From Streptomyces humicola (GTDB taxonomy: Bacteria > Actinomycetota > Actinomycetes > Streptomycetales > Streptomycetaceae): DNA of 64,000 nt. Both the position numbers and the translations under genes were made by a program. Below are positions 48,866-58,299 of the stretch, one piece after another. The stretch's first letter is position 1. Every line of letters starts with the position of its first letter. Under the pieces are notes generated by a model. It was given only the letters and a program-made list of their open reading frames with translations, made no database searches and was not told the DNA's origin. The stretch covers positions 149,737 through 213,736 of the forward strand of contig NZ_JANFNG010000010.1 in the NCBI RefSeq assembly GCF_024436035.1. Reading direction: 5' to 3'.

Positions 48866-49555
48866 GTGGGACTGTGCATCTGGGGCGTGCGTATCGCTTG
48901 GCACACCGAAGGCGACGGCGAGTTCTTCTGCCCTGGCTGCGGCGGAGACCGCAACTACCGGCTCCGCACCGGGAAGAGCCGCCTCGTCGTGCTCGGCGTC
49001 CCGGTGCTCTCCCGGGGACCGGCGGGCGCGGTGATCGAATGCGGCGTCTGCGAACGCCGCTTCGGCCCGGAGGCGCTCGACGAGCCCACCAGCAGCCGCT
49101 TCTCCGCGATGCTGCGCGACGCCGTGCACACCGTGGCCCTCGCCGTCCTCACCGCGGGCGGCGCTGGCTCCCGTCACGCGCGCGAGACCGCACTGGAAGC
49201 CGTCCACGACGCCGGGTTCAGCGACTGCACCGAGGCGCAGCTCGTCGGGCTGCTCGCGGCGCTGGCCGCCGACGAGGGGCGCCTGCCCGGTGCGTACGAC
49301 CCGCTGTCGGGACCGCTCGACGGATGCGGCACCTGGCTGTCGGTCGAGCTGCACGAGGCGCTCGCGCCGCTCACCCGCCACCTCGCCCCGCAGGGCCGCG
49401 AGCGGCTGCTCCTCCAAGGCGCCTGGATCGCCCTCGCCGACGGCCCGTACCTGCCCGCGGAGCGCGAGGCCCTGGCCGCGGTCGGCCGGTCGCTGATGCT
49501 GCCCGCCGAGGACACCGAGCGACTGCTGGAGGCAGCCGCCCGGACCCCGTCCTGA
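48866..49555 (+). CDS. Zinc-ribbon plus TerB-like protein
   Basis: This 229-residue protein begins at GTG 48866 (VGLCIWGVRIAWHTEGDGEFFCPGCGGDRNYR) with GGAGG upstream. An N-terminal zinc ribbon (CPGC...CGVC) is followed by a helical TerB-like domain (AHARETALEAVHDAGF-type helices, LVGLLAALAADEGRLPG, LLLQGAWIALADGPYLPAEREALAAVGRSL). TerB domains bind metal or peptides and occur near tellurite resistance and stress systems, but the function here is unknown. It lies just before an orphan receiver domain and recO. Confidence 0.8.
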   Translation: MGLCIWGVRIAWHTEGDGEFFCPGCGGDRNYRLRTGKSRLVVLGVPVLSRGPAGAVIECGVCERRFGPEALDEPTSSRFSAMLRDAVHTVALAVLTAGGAGSRHARETALEAVHDAGFSDCTEAQLVGLLAALAADEGRLPGAYDPLSGPLDGCGTWLSVELHEALAPLTRHLAPQGRERLLLQGAWIALADGPYLPAEREALAAVGRSLMLPAEDTERLLEAAARTPS

Positions 49556-49567
49556 GGGGTGTCGTGG

Positions 49568-49930
49568 GTGGCCAGGCCCGCTCCCGTCCGCGTGGTGCTC
49601 GCCGATGCGCTGCCCCTGGTGCGAGCGGCCCTGGCGATGCTCGTGGAGTCCGCGTGGGACATGGAGGTCGTCGGGCAGGCGGGCAGCGCCGGCGAGGCGG
49701 CGGGTCTGGTACGTGACGAACGCGCCGACGTGCTGGTGATCGACACCGCGCTGCTCGCCGACGTGCAGGTGCCCACCGGCGTGCGGGTTCTGCTGCTCGC
49801 CGCGCACGACGAGTACGACGAGTACATCGTGCCTGCCTCCGCGTTCGGCGTGCTCCCCAGGAACGTCAGCCCCGATGAGCTGCTGCGGGCGATCCGCAGC
49901 GCAGCCGCGACGACGCATCGGGGACAATGA
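49568..49930 (+). CDS. Orphan receiver-domain protein
   Basis: This ~120-residue CheY-like domain has no output domain. RVVLADALPLVRAALAMLVESAWDMEVVGQAGSAGEA begins like a NarL-type receiver; ADVLVIDTALL holds the candidate phospho-acceptor Asp; the switch lysine is replaced by arginine in VLPRNVSPDELLRAI. The start is GTG 49568, with GAGGGG upstream; GTG 49559 is an alternative. It probably acts as a protein-binding or pseudo-receiver. There is no histidine kinase beside it. Confidence 0.75.
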   Translation: MARPAPVRVVLADALPLVRAALAMLVESAWDMEVVGQAGSAGEAAGLVRDERADVLVIDTALLADVQVPTGVRVLLLAAHDEYDEYIVPASAFGVLPRNVSPDELLRAIRSAAATTHRGQ

Positions 49931-49934
49931 ACGC

Positions 49935-50708
49935 ATGACCCTGTTCCGCGACGACGGCATCGTGCTGCGCACCCAGAAACTGGGCGAGGCGGACCGGATC
50001 ATCACCCTGCTCACCCGGCGCAACGGCCGGGTGCGTGCCGTGGCCCGTGGGGTCCGCCGCACCAAGTCGAAGTTCGGGGCGCGGCTGGAACCCTTCTCCC
50101 ACGTCGACGTGCAGTTCTTCGCGCGCGGCGGCGAGCTGGTCGGACGCGGGCTGCCGCTGTGCACCCAGGTCGAGTCGCTCGCCGCGTACGGCAGCGGGAT
50201 CGTCACCGACTACGCCCGCTACACGGCGGGCACGGCGATGCTGGAGACCGCGGAGCGCTTCACCGACCACGAGGGCGAGCCGGCCGTCCAGCAGTACCTG
50301 CTGCTGGTCGGGGCGCTGCGCACGCTGGCGGGCGGCGAGCACGACCCGCGTCTGGTGCTCGACGCGTTCCTGCTGCGGTCGCTGGCCGTCAACGGCTACG
50401 CACCGAGCTTCGAGGCGTGTGCCCAGTGCGGCATGCCCGGACCGAACCGATTCTTTTCGGTCGTATCGGGAGGAGCGGTGTGCGGGCAGTGCCGGGTACC
50501 CGGAAGCGTCGTACCCTCTCCGGAGTCCCTTGAACTCCTCGGAGCGCTGCTCGCGGGGGACTGGGAGAGGGCGGATTCGGCGGAGGACCGGTACTGCCGC
50601 GAGGGCAGTGGGATCGTCGCCGCGTATCTGCAGTGGCATCTGGAACGGGGACTGCGCTCCTTGCGGTTCGTCGACAATGGCACTGTGTCGGGAAGAAGCC
50701 AGCAGTAG
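49935..50708 (+). CDS. recO: DNA repair protein RecO
   Basis: This 257-residue RecO mediates RecA loading with RecF and RecR. It has an N-terminal OB-fold ([57 protein letters not shown], spread over residues 3-57) and a zinc finger CAQCGMPG...[11 protein letters not shown] 49935 is four bases after the upstream gene. It is followed by uppS after 13 bases; the recO-uppS pair is conserved in actinobacteria. Confidence 0.95.
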   Translation: MTLFRDDGIVLRTQKLGEADRIITLLTRRNGRVRAVARGVRRTKSKFGARLEPFSHVDVQFFARGGELVGRGLPLCTQVESLAAYGSGIVTDYARYTAGTAMLETAERFTDHEGEPAVQQYLLLVGALRTLAGGEHDPRLVLDAFLLRSLAVNGYAPSFEACAQCGMPGPNRFFSVVSGGAVCGQCRVPGSVVPSPESLELLGALLAGDWERADSAEDRYCREGSGIVAAYLQWHLERGLRSLRFVDNGTVSGRSQQ

Positions 50709-50721
50709 GAGAGAAACGCGC

Positions 50722-51564
50722 ATGGCACGTCGTGGGATTCTCAGCCTGGGTCGCCGGGAGTACCGGACCCCGGACCCGCACCCGTCCGGTGAGCGGCCCC
50801 CGAAGATCCCCGCAGAGCTGGTGCCGAACCACGTGGCGATCGTCATGGACGGCAACGGCCGTTGGGCCAAGCAGCGCGGTCTGCCCCGCACCGAGGGCCA
50901 CAAGGTGGGCGAGGCCGTCGTCCTCGACGTGCTCAAGGGCAGCCTGGAGCTGGGTATCAAGAACCTGTCCCTTTACGCCTTCTCCACCGAGAACTGGAAG
51001 CGTTCGCCGGAAGAGGTCCGCTTCCTGATGAACTTCAACCGCGACGTGATCCGGCGACGCCGCGACGAGATGGACGAGCTCGGCATCCGGATCCGCTGGG
51101 TCGGGCGCATGCCGAAGCTGTGGAAGTCCGTCGTCCAGGAGCTGCAGGTCGCCGAGGCGCAGACGCGGACCAATGACGCGATGACGCTGTACTTCTGCGT
51201 CAACTACGGCGGCCGTGCGGAGATCGCCGACGCGGCGGCCGCGCTCGCCGCGGACGTGAAGGCGGGCAGGCTCGACCCGTCGAAGGTGAACGAGCGGACG
51301 CTGTCGAAGTACATGTACTTCCCGGACATGCCCGACGTCGACCTGTTCGTCCGCCCGTCCGGCGAGCAGCGCACCTCCAACTACCTGATCTGGCAGTCGG
51401 CTTACGCGGAGATGGTCTTCCAGGACGTCCTGTGGCCGGACTTCGACCGCCGCGACCTGTGGCGCGCGTGCCTCGAATACGCCTCGAGGGACCGCCGCTT
51501 CGGCGGGGCCAAGCCCAACCAGGTCGCCCCCAAGGGTGCGCCGCCCGCTCCGGCGGAGGGGTAG
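50722..51564 (+). CDS. uppS: Undecaprenyl/polyprenyl diphosphate synthase
   Basis: This 280-residue cis-prenyltransferase has [20 protein letters not shown] (catalytic Asp), [30 protein letters not shown] and [17 protein letters not shown]. It makes the lipid carrier for cell-wall precursors. It starts at ATG 50722 with AGGAGAG. It is probably co-transcribed with recO and ends in a hairpin shared with zur. The Arg/Pro-rich ends are low complexity. Confidence 0.95.
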   Translation: MARRGILSLGRREYRTPDPHPSGERPPKIPAELVPNHVAIVMDGNGRWAKQRGLPRTEGHKVGEAVVLDVLKGSLELGIKNLSLYAFSTENWKRSPEEVRFLMNFNRDVIRRRRDEMDELGIRIRWVGRMPKLWKSVVQELQVAEAQTRTNDAMTLYFCVNYGGRAEIADAAAALAADVKAGRLDPSKVNERTLSKYMYFPDMPDVDLFVRPSGEQRTSNYLIWQSAYAEMVFQDVLWPDFDRRDLWRACLEYASRDRRFGGAKPNQVAPKGAPPAPAEG

Positions 51565-51591
51565 CGGGGCCCCCACGGGTCCACGCCTGCA

Positions 51592-51617
51592 CCGCCCGGG
51601 GGTGCGCTCCCGGGCGG
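51592..51617. terminator. Bidirectional terminator between uppS and zur
   Basis: CCGCCCGGG and CCCGGGCGG arms flank an eight-base loop between convergent genes. It abuts the zur stop codon. Confidence 0.75.
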
Positions 51618-52034
51618 TTACTCCTGCGCGCTCGCCGCGCAGTCGGCGCAGGTGCCGAAGATCTCGATCGTGTGATCCACGTTGACGTACCCGTGCTCCG
51701 CCGCAATCGCGTCGGCCCACTTCTCCACCGCGGGCCCTTCCACCTCGACCGCCTTGCCGCAGCCGCGGCAGACCAGGTGGTGGTGGTGGCCGCTGCTGCA
51801 CCGCCGGTAGACCGCCTCGCCGTCGCTGGTGCGCAGCACGTCCACCTCGCCGGCGTCCGCGAGCGACTGCAGCGTGCGGTAGACCGTCGTCAGGCCGACC
51901 GAGTCCCCGCGGTGCCGCAGCAGGTCGTGCAGTTCCTGTGCGCTGCGGAACTCGTCGACCTCGCTGAGGGCGGCGGACACGGCGGCACGCTGGCGGGTCG
52001 AACGGCCCTGCACGGGCGGGTTGGCGGTGGGCAC
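51618..52034 (-). CDS. zur: Zinc uptake regulator Zur (Fur family)
   Basis: This 138-residue Fur-family repressor starts at GTG 52034 with GAGGAGG upstream. It has a winged helix (RSTRQRAAVSAALSEVDEFRSAQELHDLLRHRGDSVGLTTVYRTLQSLADAGEVDVLRT, spanning residues 9-67), then regulatory metal site YRRCSSGHHHHLVCRGCGKAVEV and structural zinc CADC. The HHHHLVCRGCG pattern and length match Streptomyces Zur. A Fur-type 7-1-7 box lies 117 bases upstream. Confidence 0.92.
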   Translation of the reverse strand: MPTANPPVQGRSTRQRAAVSAALSEVDEFRSAQELHDLLRHRGDSVGLTTVYRTLQSLADAGEVDVLRTSDGEAVYRRCSSGHHHHLVCRGCGKAVEVEGPAVEKWADAIAAEHGYVNVDHTIEIFGTCADCAASAQE

Positions 52035-52150
52035 GGTCGTCCTCCTCGGTCGTGCACGGGCGGGCTCCCCGATTGCCCACCCATTGTGCCAGCGCAGCGT
52101 GATCACTGGGGCGTCGGACCCGCACCGATCGCCGATTGCCAAAAATGGAA

Positions 52151-52165
52151 ATCATTGTCAATGAT
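52151..52165. promoter_or_regulatory. Fur-family box (7-1-7)
   Basis: ATCATTG-T-CAATGAT is a perfect 7-1-7 inverted repeat in an unusually AT-rich patch of the 301-bp gap between zur and glyS. It is a likely autoregulatory site for Zur or a related Fur protein; no other gene lies in this gap. Confidence 0.65.
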
Positions 52166-52335
52166 AATCGATTGCCGACCGATTTGATCCGAGGGGTGCG
52201 CCCGCCGGTAATCTGAGGTATTCGCTGGGCCGCAGTGGGCCGCACAGTTGTGACAGACATGACGGATGTGACAGATGTGCACGCGTGCTCCGGCGGATCC
52301 CACACTGACCGCTTCGTCGTACTGAAGAGAGCACC

Positions 52336-53718
52336 GTGGCCGCCGACAAGATCGACACCATCGTCAGCCTGAGCAAGCGCCGTGGCTTCGTCTACCCCTG
52401 CTCCGAGATCTACGGAGGCCAGCGCGCCGCGTGGGACTACGGGCCGCTCGGCGTGGAGCTCAAGGAGAACATCAAGCGCCAGTGGTGGCGCTCCATGGTC
52501 ACCTCGCGCGACGACGTGGTCGGTATCGACTCGTCGGTGATCCTGGCCCGTGAGGTCTGGGAGGCCTCCGGTCACGTGGCCACCTTCACCGACCCGCTCA
52601 CCGAGTGCACCTCCTGCCACAAGCGGTTCCGCGCGGATCACCTCGAGGAGGCGTACGAGGCGAAGCACGGCCGCATGCCCGAGAACGGCCTCGCCGACAT
52701 CAACTGCCCCAACTGCGGCAACAAGGGCGGCTTCACCGAGCCCAAGCAGTTCTCCGGCCTGCTCTCCACCCACCTCGGCCCGACCCAGGACTCCGGCTCC
52801 ATCGCCTACCTGCGCCCCGAGACCGCGCAGGGTATCTTCACCAACTTCGCCGCCGTCCAGCAGACCTCGCGCAAGAAGCCGCCGTTCGGCATCGCCCAGA
52901 TCGGCAAGTCCTTCCGCAACGAGATCACCCCGGGCAACTTCATCTTCCGCACCCGCGAGTTCGAGCAGATGGAGATGGAGTTCTTCGTCAAGCCGGGTGA
53001 GGACGAGAAGTGGCACGAGTACTGGATGGAGCAGCGCTGGAACTGGTACCGCGACCTCGGCATCCGCGAGGAGAACATCCGGTGGTACGAGCACCCCAAG
53101 GAGAAGCTCTCCCACTACTCCAAGCGCACCGCTGACATCGAGTACCGCTTCAACTTCGGCGGCACGGAGTTCTCCGAGCTCGAGGGCGTGGCCAACCGCA
53201 CCGACTTCGACCTCTCCTCGCACGCCAAGGCCTCCGGGCAGGACCTCAGCTACTTCGACCAGGAGGCCGGGGAGCGCTGGTTCCCCTACGTCATCGAGCC
53301 GGCAGCCGGCGTCAACCGTGCGATGCTCGCCTTCATGCTCGACGCCTACAACGAGGACGAGGCGCCGAACGCCAAGGGCGTGATGGAGAAGCGCACGGTG
53401 ATGCGGCTCGATCCGCGCCTCGCCCCGGTCAAGGTCGCCGTGCTGCCGCTGTCGCGCAACCCGCAGCTGTCGCCGAAGGCCAAGGGCCTGGCCGCATCCT
53501 TGCGTAAGTACTGGAACATCGACTTCGACGACGCCGGTGCCATCGGCCGCCGCTACCGCCGCCAGGACGAGATCGGCACGCCGTTCTGCGTCACCGTCGA
53601 CTTCGACACCCTGGACGACAACGCGGTGACGGTGCGCGAGCGCGACACCATGAAGCAGGAGCGCGTCTCCCTCGACCAGGTGGAGAGCTACCTGGGCAGC
53701 CGCCTCCTCGGCTGCTGA
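52336..53718 (+). CDS. glyS: Glycyl-tRNA synthetase
   Basis: This 460-residue class II alpha2-type enzyme charges tRNA-Gly. It has [26 protein letters not shown] (motif 1 region), [25 protein letters not shown] (motif 2) and [20 protein letters not shown] (motif 3). The insert carries a zinc-binding CTSCHKRF...[11 protein letters not shown] 52336 is the start. The single-chain eukaryotic/archaeal-like form is normal in actinobacteria. A strong hairpin follows. Confidence 0.97.
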   Translation: MAADKIDTIVSLSKRRGFVYPCSEIYGGQRAAWDYGPLGVELKENIKRQWWRSMVTSRDDVVGIDSSVILAREVWEASGHVATFTDPLTECTSCHKRFRADHLEEAYEAKHGRMPENGLADINCPNCGNKGGFTEPKQFSGLLSTHLGPTQDSGSIAYLRPETAQGIFTNFAAVQQTSRKKPPFGIAQIGKSFRNEITPGNFIFRTREFEQMEMEFFVKPGEDEKWHEYWMEQRWNWYRDLGIREENIRWYEHPKEKLSHYSKRTADIEYRFNFGGTEFSELEGVANRTDFDLSSHAKASGQDLSYFDQEAGERWFPYVIEPAAGVNRAMLAFMLDAYNEDEAPNAKGVMEKRTVMRLDPRLAPVKVAVLPLSRNPQLSPKAKGLAASLRKYWNIDFDDAGAIGRRYRRQDEIGTPFCVTVDFDTLDDNAVTVRERDTMKQERVSLDQVESYLGSRLLGC

Positions 53719-53750
53719 GGCCGCTGACGCCGCCGACGTCACCGACGCAC

Positions 53751-53782
53751 GAGGGGCCTGGGGTTCGAACCCCCGGCCCCTC
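53751..53782. terminator. Bidirectional terminator between glyS and marR
   Basis: GAGGGGCC-T-GGGG, TTCGAA loop, CCCC-C-GGCCCCTC. The perfect symmetry except one pair makes it a terminator between convergent genes. It mimics a tRNA T-arm but no tRNA is present. Confidence 0.85.
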
Positions 53783-53791
53783 ATCGGTTTC

Positions 53792-54250
53792 TCAGCCGAG
53801 CAGCCGCGCGACGATCCGGTCGAGCGTGGCCATGTCGTCCGGGTCGAGGGTGCGCAGCGAGTCCGGCGGGGTGTCCAGGATCCGTCCCGCGGTCCGGGCC
53901 GCGGCCAGCCCCGCCTCCGTCGCATGGACCAGCTTGCAGCGGCGGTCCTCCGGATGGGCCGTGCGCTCCACCAGCCCCCGCTTGACCAGGTCGTCGACGA
54001 CGAGCGTGGTGTACGGGGCGTCGATCACCAGGTGCGCGGCGAGCGCGCGCAACGTCAGCGGCTCGGCGGCGATGCGGATCAGCGCCTTGGCGCGGATGAA
54101 GCTCATGCCGAGCGCTTCGGCGGCCTCCTTGCGGCGGTCGTTGCGGTCCAGGACCAGTTCGCGCAGCCCCCGCCATACGCGGCGTGCGGCCTCCTCGCCG
54201 CGGTCCTTCACGACGGCGTCCATCCCGAGCTGTCTGACCTCGCCCATCAC
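53792..54250 (-). CDS. MarR family regulator
   Basis: This 152-residue winged-helix protein has LGMSFIRAKALIRIAAEPLTLRALAAHLVIDAPYTTLVVDDLVKRGLVERTAHPEDRRCKLVHATEAGL, split among the standard MarR helices and wing (residues 47-115). It starts at GTG 54250 or ATG 54247, overlapping the exporter's TGA, so it is translated with it. It likely represses the exporter operon through the inverted repeat at 55714-55748. Confidence 0.88.
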   Translation of the reverse strand: MMGEVRQLGMDAVVKDRGEEAARRVWRGLRELVLDRNDRRKEAAEALGMSFIRAKALIRIAAEPLTLRALAAHLVIDAPYTTLVVDDLVKRGLVERTAHPEDRRCKLVHATEAGLAAARTAGRILDTPPDSLRTLDPDDMATLDRIVARLLG

Positions 54251-55698
54251 GCGTTCACCGGCATCTTGATCTCGTCCGTCTGCAGGCGTTCCGCCGTACG
54301 GTTCGCCGTGGCCCGCGCCCAGCGGCCCGACGTGATGCTACCGACGACCAGGACAGCGGCCCCGCATCCGGCGATGATCCACCACGCCGTTCGGCCGGCG
54401 TCGGTGAACCCGGCGCCGAAGCCACCCGTCGCCCCCGCGGCCATCACCGAGCCGATCACGGCGACCCCGAGCGAGGCGCCGACCTGACGGCTGGTGGAGG
54501 CCACCGCCGCCGCCACGCCGGCCTGGGTGCGCGGCATTCCGGAGACGGCGGTGTTGGTGATCGGGGCGTTGACCAGGCCGAAGCCGATGCCGAACAGGAC
54601 GTAGCCGCCGGTGATCACCGTGAGCGGGGTGGTGGGGGAGAACCGCAGGGCGAGGCCGAGGCCGCTCAGACACATGGCTGTCCCCGCGAGCAGCAGCGGC
54701 AGCCGTGGCCCGCGGCTGGCGACGATGCGGCCGGACAGCGGCGCGAAGAACAGCGACATCGCGGCCATCGGCAGCATGAACAGGCCGGCGTGGAGCGCGT
54801 CGAGGTGCCGTACGTCCTGCAGGTAGAGCGTGTTGAGGAAGAGGAAGCCGCCGAGCGCCGCAAAGCCGCAGATCGCTATCACCGTGGCGCCCGAGAACGG
54901 CGCGCTGCGGAAGAACCGCAGGTCGAGCAGGGGTTCCTTGCACCGCGGCTCGTACGCCAGCAGACCGGCGAGCGAGAGCACGGCGATCACGATGCACGTG
55001 ACGATCAGCGGCGAGGAGAGGCCGCGGCTTGGGGACTCGATGATCGCGTAGGTGACGGAGGCCAGCAGGGCGATCATCAAGACCTGGCCGACCGCGTCGA
55101 CCCGGCGCGACTTGGGCGCGCGCGACTCGGGCACGAACAGCTTGGTCAGCAGCAGTGCCGCGAGGCCCACGGGTACGTTGATCCAGAAGATCGCACGCCA
55201 GCCGGTGGTCTCGACGAGCAGTCCGCCGATGACGGGCCCGGCCGACATGCTGATCCCGACGACCCCGCCCCACACGCCGATCGCGCGGGCGCGCTCCTTG
55301 GGGTCGGTGAAGACGTTGGTGATGATCGACATCGCGACCGGGTTGAGCATCGAGCCGCCGATCGCCTGCAGCGTGCGGAAGCCGACGAGCCACACCAGGG
55401 AGGGGGCGAGGCTGCACAGCAGCGATGCCGTGGTGAAGATCGCCAGGCCCACCTGGAAGGTGCGGCGGCGGCCTATTCGGTCGGCGGTCGAACCGGAGAG
55501 CATCAGCAGGCTGGCCAGGACGAGGGTGTAGGCGTCGATGGTCCACTGCAGGCCCGAGACCGTGGTGTGCAGCTCCCTCTGCATCGACGGCAGCGCGACA
55601 TTGAGCACCGTGTTGTCGAGGCTCACCATCAGCAGGCTCATGCAGCAGATGGCCAGGACGAGCAGGCGCCGCCTGCGGCTGAGTTCGGGCACGTACAT
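54247..55698 (-). CDS. MFS drug exporter, DHA2 (14-TM) family
   Basis: This 483-residue exporter has LVLAICCMSLLMVSLDNTVLNVALPSM (motif of DHA2 TM1), LSGSTADRIGRRRTFQVGLAIFT (motif A), LQAIGGSMLNPVAMSIITN and GPVIGGLLVETTGWRAIFWINVPVG (motif C). About 14 hydrophobic segments are visible. Proton-driven efflux of a toxic compound or own metabolite is likely. The first gene of a two-gene unit with marR. A signal-type repeat overlaps its promoter region. Confidence 0.9.
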   Translation of the reverse strand: MYVPELSRRRRLLVLAICCMSLLMVSLDNTVLNVALPSMQRELHTTVSGLQWTIDAYTLVLASLLMLSGSTADRIGRRRTFQVGLAIFTTASLLCSLAPSLVWLVGFRTLQAIGGSMLNPVAMSIITNVFTDPKERARAIGVWGGVVGISMSAGPVIGGLLVETTGWRAIFWINVPVGLAALLLTKLFVPESRAPKSRRVDAVGQVLMIALLASVTYAIIESPSRGLSSPLIVTCIVIAVLSLAGLLAYEPRCKEPLLDLRFFRSAPFSGATVIAICGFAALGGFLFLNTLYLQDVRHLDALHAGLFMLPMAAMSLFFAPLSGRIVASRGPRLPLLLAGTAMCLSGLGLALRFSPTTPLTVITGGYVLFGIGFGLVNAPITNTAVSGMPRTQAGVAAAVASTSRQVGASLGVAVIGSVMAAGATGGFGAGFTDAGRTAWWIIAGCGAAVLVVGSITSGRWARATANRTAERLQTDEIKMPVNA

Positions 55699-55713
55699 CT
55701 CCTCGGAGCGATT

Positions 55714-55748
55714 AGTTGTAGACGTGGAATTATTTTTATCCTACAACT
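55714..55748. promoter_or_regulatory. Inverted repeat AGTTGTAG...CTACAACT upstream of exporter
   Basis: Eight-base arms (55714-55721 and 55741-55748) separated by an AT-rich 19 bases lie just upstream of the exporter start. MarR proteins commonly bind TTGTAG-type inverted repeats, so this is the likely operator. Confidence 0.6.
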
Positions 55749-55787
55749 GCGGGCGTCACGCCCCAAGGGCCCGGGACGGGCCCGCCG

Positions 55788-57251
55788 TCAGCGGACCGTG
55801 CGCGGGAGCCGGACGCTCAGCCCGACCGACGCCGCGACCCCCGCGACCTGGGCCAACAGGGCAACCGCCAGTGCGTCGCGCATGCCTATCGAGCCCGCGA
55901 GCGACAGGAAGAGCGTGCCCAGCGTTGCCACACCGAGCGCCAGCGAGGACTGCTGGGTGGTCACCATCACGCCGCTGCCCACGCCCGCCCGCTCGGCCGG
56001 CACCTCGGAGAGCACGATGCGGAAGAGCGTTGTCATCGCCAGCCCCTGCCCGAAGCCGAGCACCAGCATCCCGGGGAGGAAGTCGAACGCGCCCAGGTGC
56101 GGCCAGCCGCCCTGCAGAACGGTGGCGACCACTACGAGGACCCCGATCCCCTGCAGCGAGAGCCCCGTGGTCACCACGCGCCGCCCGTACCGCGTCACGA
56201 GCCGCGGAGCGAGCAGCGACGCGGCGAAGTAGGCCGATGCCATCGGCACCAGCGCCGTGCCCGCCGCGACCGGGCCGAGGCGCAGCCCCTGCTGGAGCGC
56301 CACCGCGATGACGAACATGAAGCCGCCGAAGCCAGTGAAGAAGAACAGCGCCACCCGCAGCCCGCTGCGCATCCCGTGGTTGGCCAGCAGCGTCGGCGGG
56401 ATCAGCGGGTCACCGCCGGTGCGCTCGCCGCGCCGCTCCACCAGCCAGAACGCGGCGCCCACGAACGGCGTCGCGGCCAGCAGCAGCCAGCACCACAGCG
56501 GCCAGCCGACGGCGTGGCCCTCCATCAGCGGCACCAGCAGTGCGAGCAGCGTCGCGCCCAGCAGTGCCGTGCCCTTGGCGTCGATGCGCGACGGGTTCGC
56601 CGAACGGGTCTCGGGGACGGACCGCAGCGCGAGCAGTATGGCCGCGGCCGCGACGGGCACATTGACCAGGAATATCGAGCGCCAGCCGGTGCCCAGGAGG
56701 TCCGCGGCGACCAGCCAGCCGCCGAGCACCTGACCGGCCACCGCCGCGATCCCGCCGGTGGCCCCGTACAGACCCAGCGCCCGGCCGCGCTTGGCGCCCG
56801 AGGTGGTGGCGTGGATGGTGGCGAGCACCTGCGGCAGCATCAACGCCGACGCGGCACCCTGTGCCACCCGGGCCCCGACCAGGGTCCAGGCGTCGGGCGC
56901 GAGACCGCAGGCGAGCGAGGTCAGCGCGAACAGCGCCGTGCCGAGCAGGAAGAGGCGCCGGCGTCCGACCATGTCGCCGAGGCGTCCGCCGAGGACGAGC
57001 AGCACGGCGTAGGCGACGCCGTATCCGGCCGCCACCATCTCCAGCAGGGCGGGTCCGGCGTGCAGGTCATGGTCGATGGTCGGCAGTGCGACGTTGACAA
57101 TGAAGAAGTCGATCATGGGCAGGGCGGCGCCGAGCAGCAGGGTCAGCAGTCCGAGCGCGCTGAGCACTGGCGGGGTCGCCGCCGTTGGTGTCGCGGCCCT
57201 GGTGGGGGTGAGGACATCGGTCCCGGTGAGTGCTGTGTTCGCTTTGGTCAC
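55788..57251 (-). CDS. MFS exporter, DHA2 family
   Basis: This ~487-residue 14-TM exporter starts at GTG 57251 (VTKANTALTG); the frame extends to 57323 but that part covers the promoter. It has LLGAALPMIDFFIVNVALPTIDHDL (TM1), LVLGGRLGDMVGRRRLFLLGTALFALTSLACGLAP (motif A), QVLGGWLVAADLLGTGWRSIFLVNVPVA (motif C). It is divergent from an XRE regulator, with an operator-like repeat in its promoter. The substrate is unknown. Confidence 0.88.
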   Translation of the reverse strand: MTKANTALTGTDVLTPTRAATPTAATPPVLSALGLLTLLLGAALPMIDFFIVNVALPTIDHDLHAGPALLEMVAAGYGVAYAVLLVLGGRLGDMVGRRRLFLLGTALFALTSLACGLAPDAWTLVGARVAQGAASALMLPQVLATIHATTSGAKRGRALGLYGATGGIAAVAGQVLGGWLVAADLLGTGWRSIFLVNVPVAAAAILLALRSVPETRSANPSRIDAKGTALLGATLLALLVPLMEGHAVGWPLWCWLLLAATPFVGAAFWLVERRGERTGGDPLIPPTLLANHGMRSGLRVALFFFTGFGGFMFVIAVALQQGLRLGPVAAGTALVPMASAYFAASLLAPRLVTRYGRRVVTTGLSLQGIGVLVVVATVLQGGWPHLGAFDFLPGMLVLGFGQGLAMTTLFRIVLSEVPAERAGVGSGVMVTTQQSSLALGVATLGTLFLSLAGSIGMRDALAVALLAQVAGVAASVGLSVRLPRTVR

Positions 57252-57294
57252 GGGGTCAACTGTGCGGGAGCCAATAGGGTGGTACCAGAGTGTG

Positions 57295-57323
57295 GTTATC
57301 CAGGTATTGGGACAACCTGGCAA
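57295..57323 (-). promoter_or_regulatory. Exporter promoter with internal operator
   Basis: On the minus strand TTGCCA (57323-57318), 17 bases and GATAAC (57300-57295) form a good promoter. CCAGGT-ATTGGGACA-ACCTGG (57300-57320) lies exactly between the two elements. The divergent XRE regulator is the likely ligand. Confidence 0.7.
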
Positions 57324-57352
57324 CTGGCTGAGCGGTGCGGCATGCTGGTCTA

Positions 57353-58231
57353 ATGAGCGCGAGCACCGACATACGCCGACGTGAGCTGGCCGACTTCCTG
57401 CGCAGCCGCCGCGAGCGCATCACCCCTGAGCAGGTCGGCCTGCCCAACGGGCGGCGCCGCCGTACCCCCGGCCTGCGGCGCGAGGAGGTCGCGCAGCTCT
57501 CCGCGGTCGGGGTCACCTGGTACACCTGGCTCGAACAGGCGCGGGACATCAAGGTCTCCGCCCAGGTTCTCGACGCCGTCGCGCGCACCCTGATGCTCGA
57601 CCGCGCGGAGCGCGCCCACCTCTTCGTACTCGCCGGCCTCTCCGACCCGGCGCCGAACCTGGAGTGCCCCACGGTCACGCCATCGCTCCGCGCCACCATG
57701 GAGCAGCTCGAGCCGCTGCCCGCATGCGTGATGAACGCCCGGTACGACATCCTCACGTACAACCGCACCTACGGCCGACTCGTCCGCGACCTCGACGCGC
57801 TGCCGCCCGAGAACCGCAACGTGCTGTGGCTGATCTGCACCGACCCTGATTGGCGGAAAGCGGTCGTCGACCGCGACCAGGTACTGCGCCGGTGCATCGC
57901 GCAGTTCCGCGCCGTGATGGCCGAGCACGTTGCGGAGCCGGTGTGGAAGTGCCAGGTCAAGCGGCTCCAGCAGGCCTCGCCCGAGTTCCGCGAGGTGTGG
58001 GAGCGGCATGAGGTGGTCGGACCGTCCAACCGCCCCAAGCGCTTCCTCAACGCCCACGTCGGCCTGCTGAACATGGAGCACACCAGCATGTGGCTGCAGC
58101 CGGGCGCCGGCACCCGGCTGGTGATCTACACGCCGCTCGACGACGAGACCCGTGAGCGCCTGGAAAGGCTGCACGCGCTGGCGGTCGCGGATGCGGGCGG
58201 CGGTGTGCGCGAGATGGCCGTGGCGGTCTGA
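57353..58231 (+). CDS. XRE regulator with MmyB-like ligand domain
   Basis: This 292-residue protein has an HTH (RRRELADFLRSRRERITPEQVGLPNGRRRRTPGLRREEVAQLSAVGVTWYTWLEQARDIKVSAQVLDAVARTLMLDRAERAHL, residues 7-90) followed by an MmyB-type PAS-like domain (LPACVMNARYDILTYNRTYGRLV, FRAVMAEH, SPEFREVWERHEV). Members sense small hydrophobic ligands. It is divergent from the second exporter and probably represses it until a substrate is present. Confidence 0.88.
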   Translation: MSASTDIRRRELADFLRSRRERITPEQVGLPNGRRRRTPGLRREEVAQLSAVGVTWYTWLEQARDIKVSAQVLDAVARTLMLDRAERAHLFVLAGLSDPAPNLECPTVTPSLRATMEQLEPLPACVMNARYDILTYNRTYGRLVRDLDALPPENRNVLWLICTDPDWRKAVVDRDQVLRRCIAQFRAVMAEHVAEPVWKCQVKRLQQASPEFREVWERHEVVGPSNRPKRFLNAHVGLLNMEHTSMWLQPGAGTRLVIYTPLDDETRERLERLHALAVADAGGGVREMAVAV

Positions 58232-58299
58232 GCGCGCGGCGGGTGGGGGAGAATGGGAGGTCCGTCGTCCGCCCGTACCCGCCCGGAGGAAGCCCGCCG

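Noticed and set aside
53751..53782. tRNA 3' half (GGTTCGAACCCCC)
   Set aside because: It looks like a T-arm, but no D-arm, anticodon arm or matching 5' acceptor is present, and the outer bases pair as one long hairpin between convergent genes.
50389..53925. 1,178-residue minus-strand ORF
   Set aside because: Antisense to recO, uppS and glyS and read through zur in another frame; no domain recognisable.
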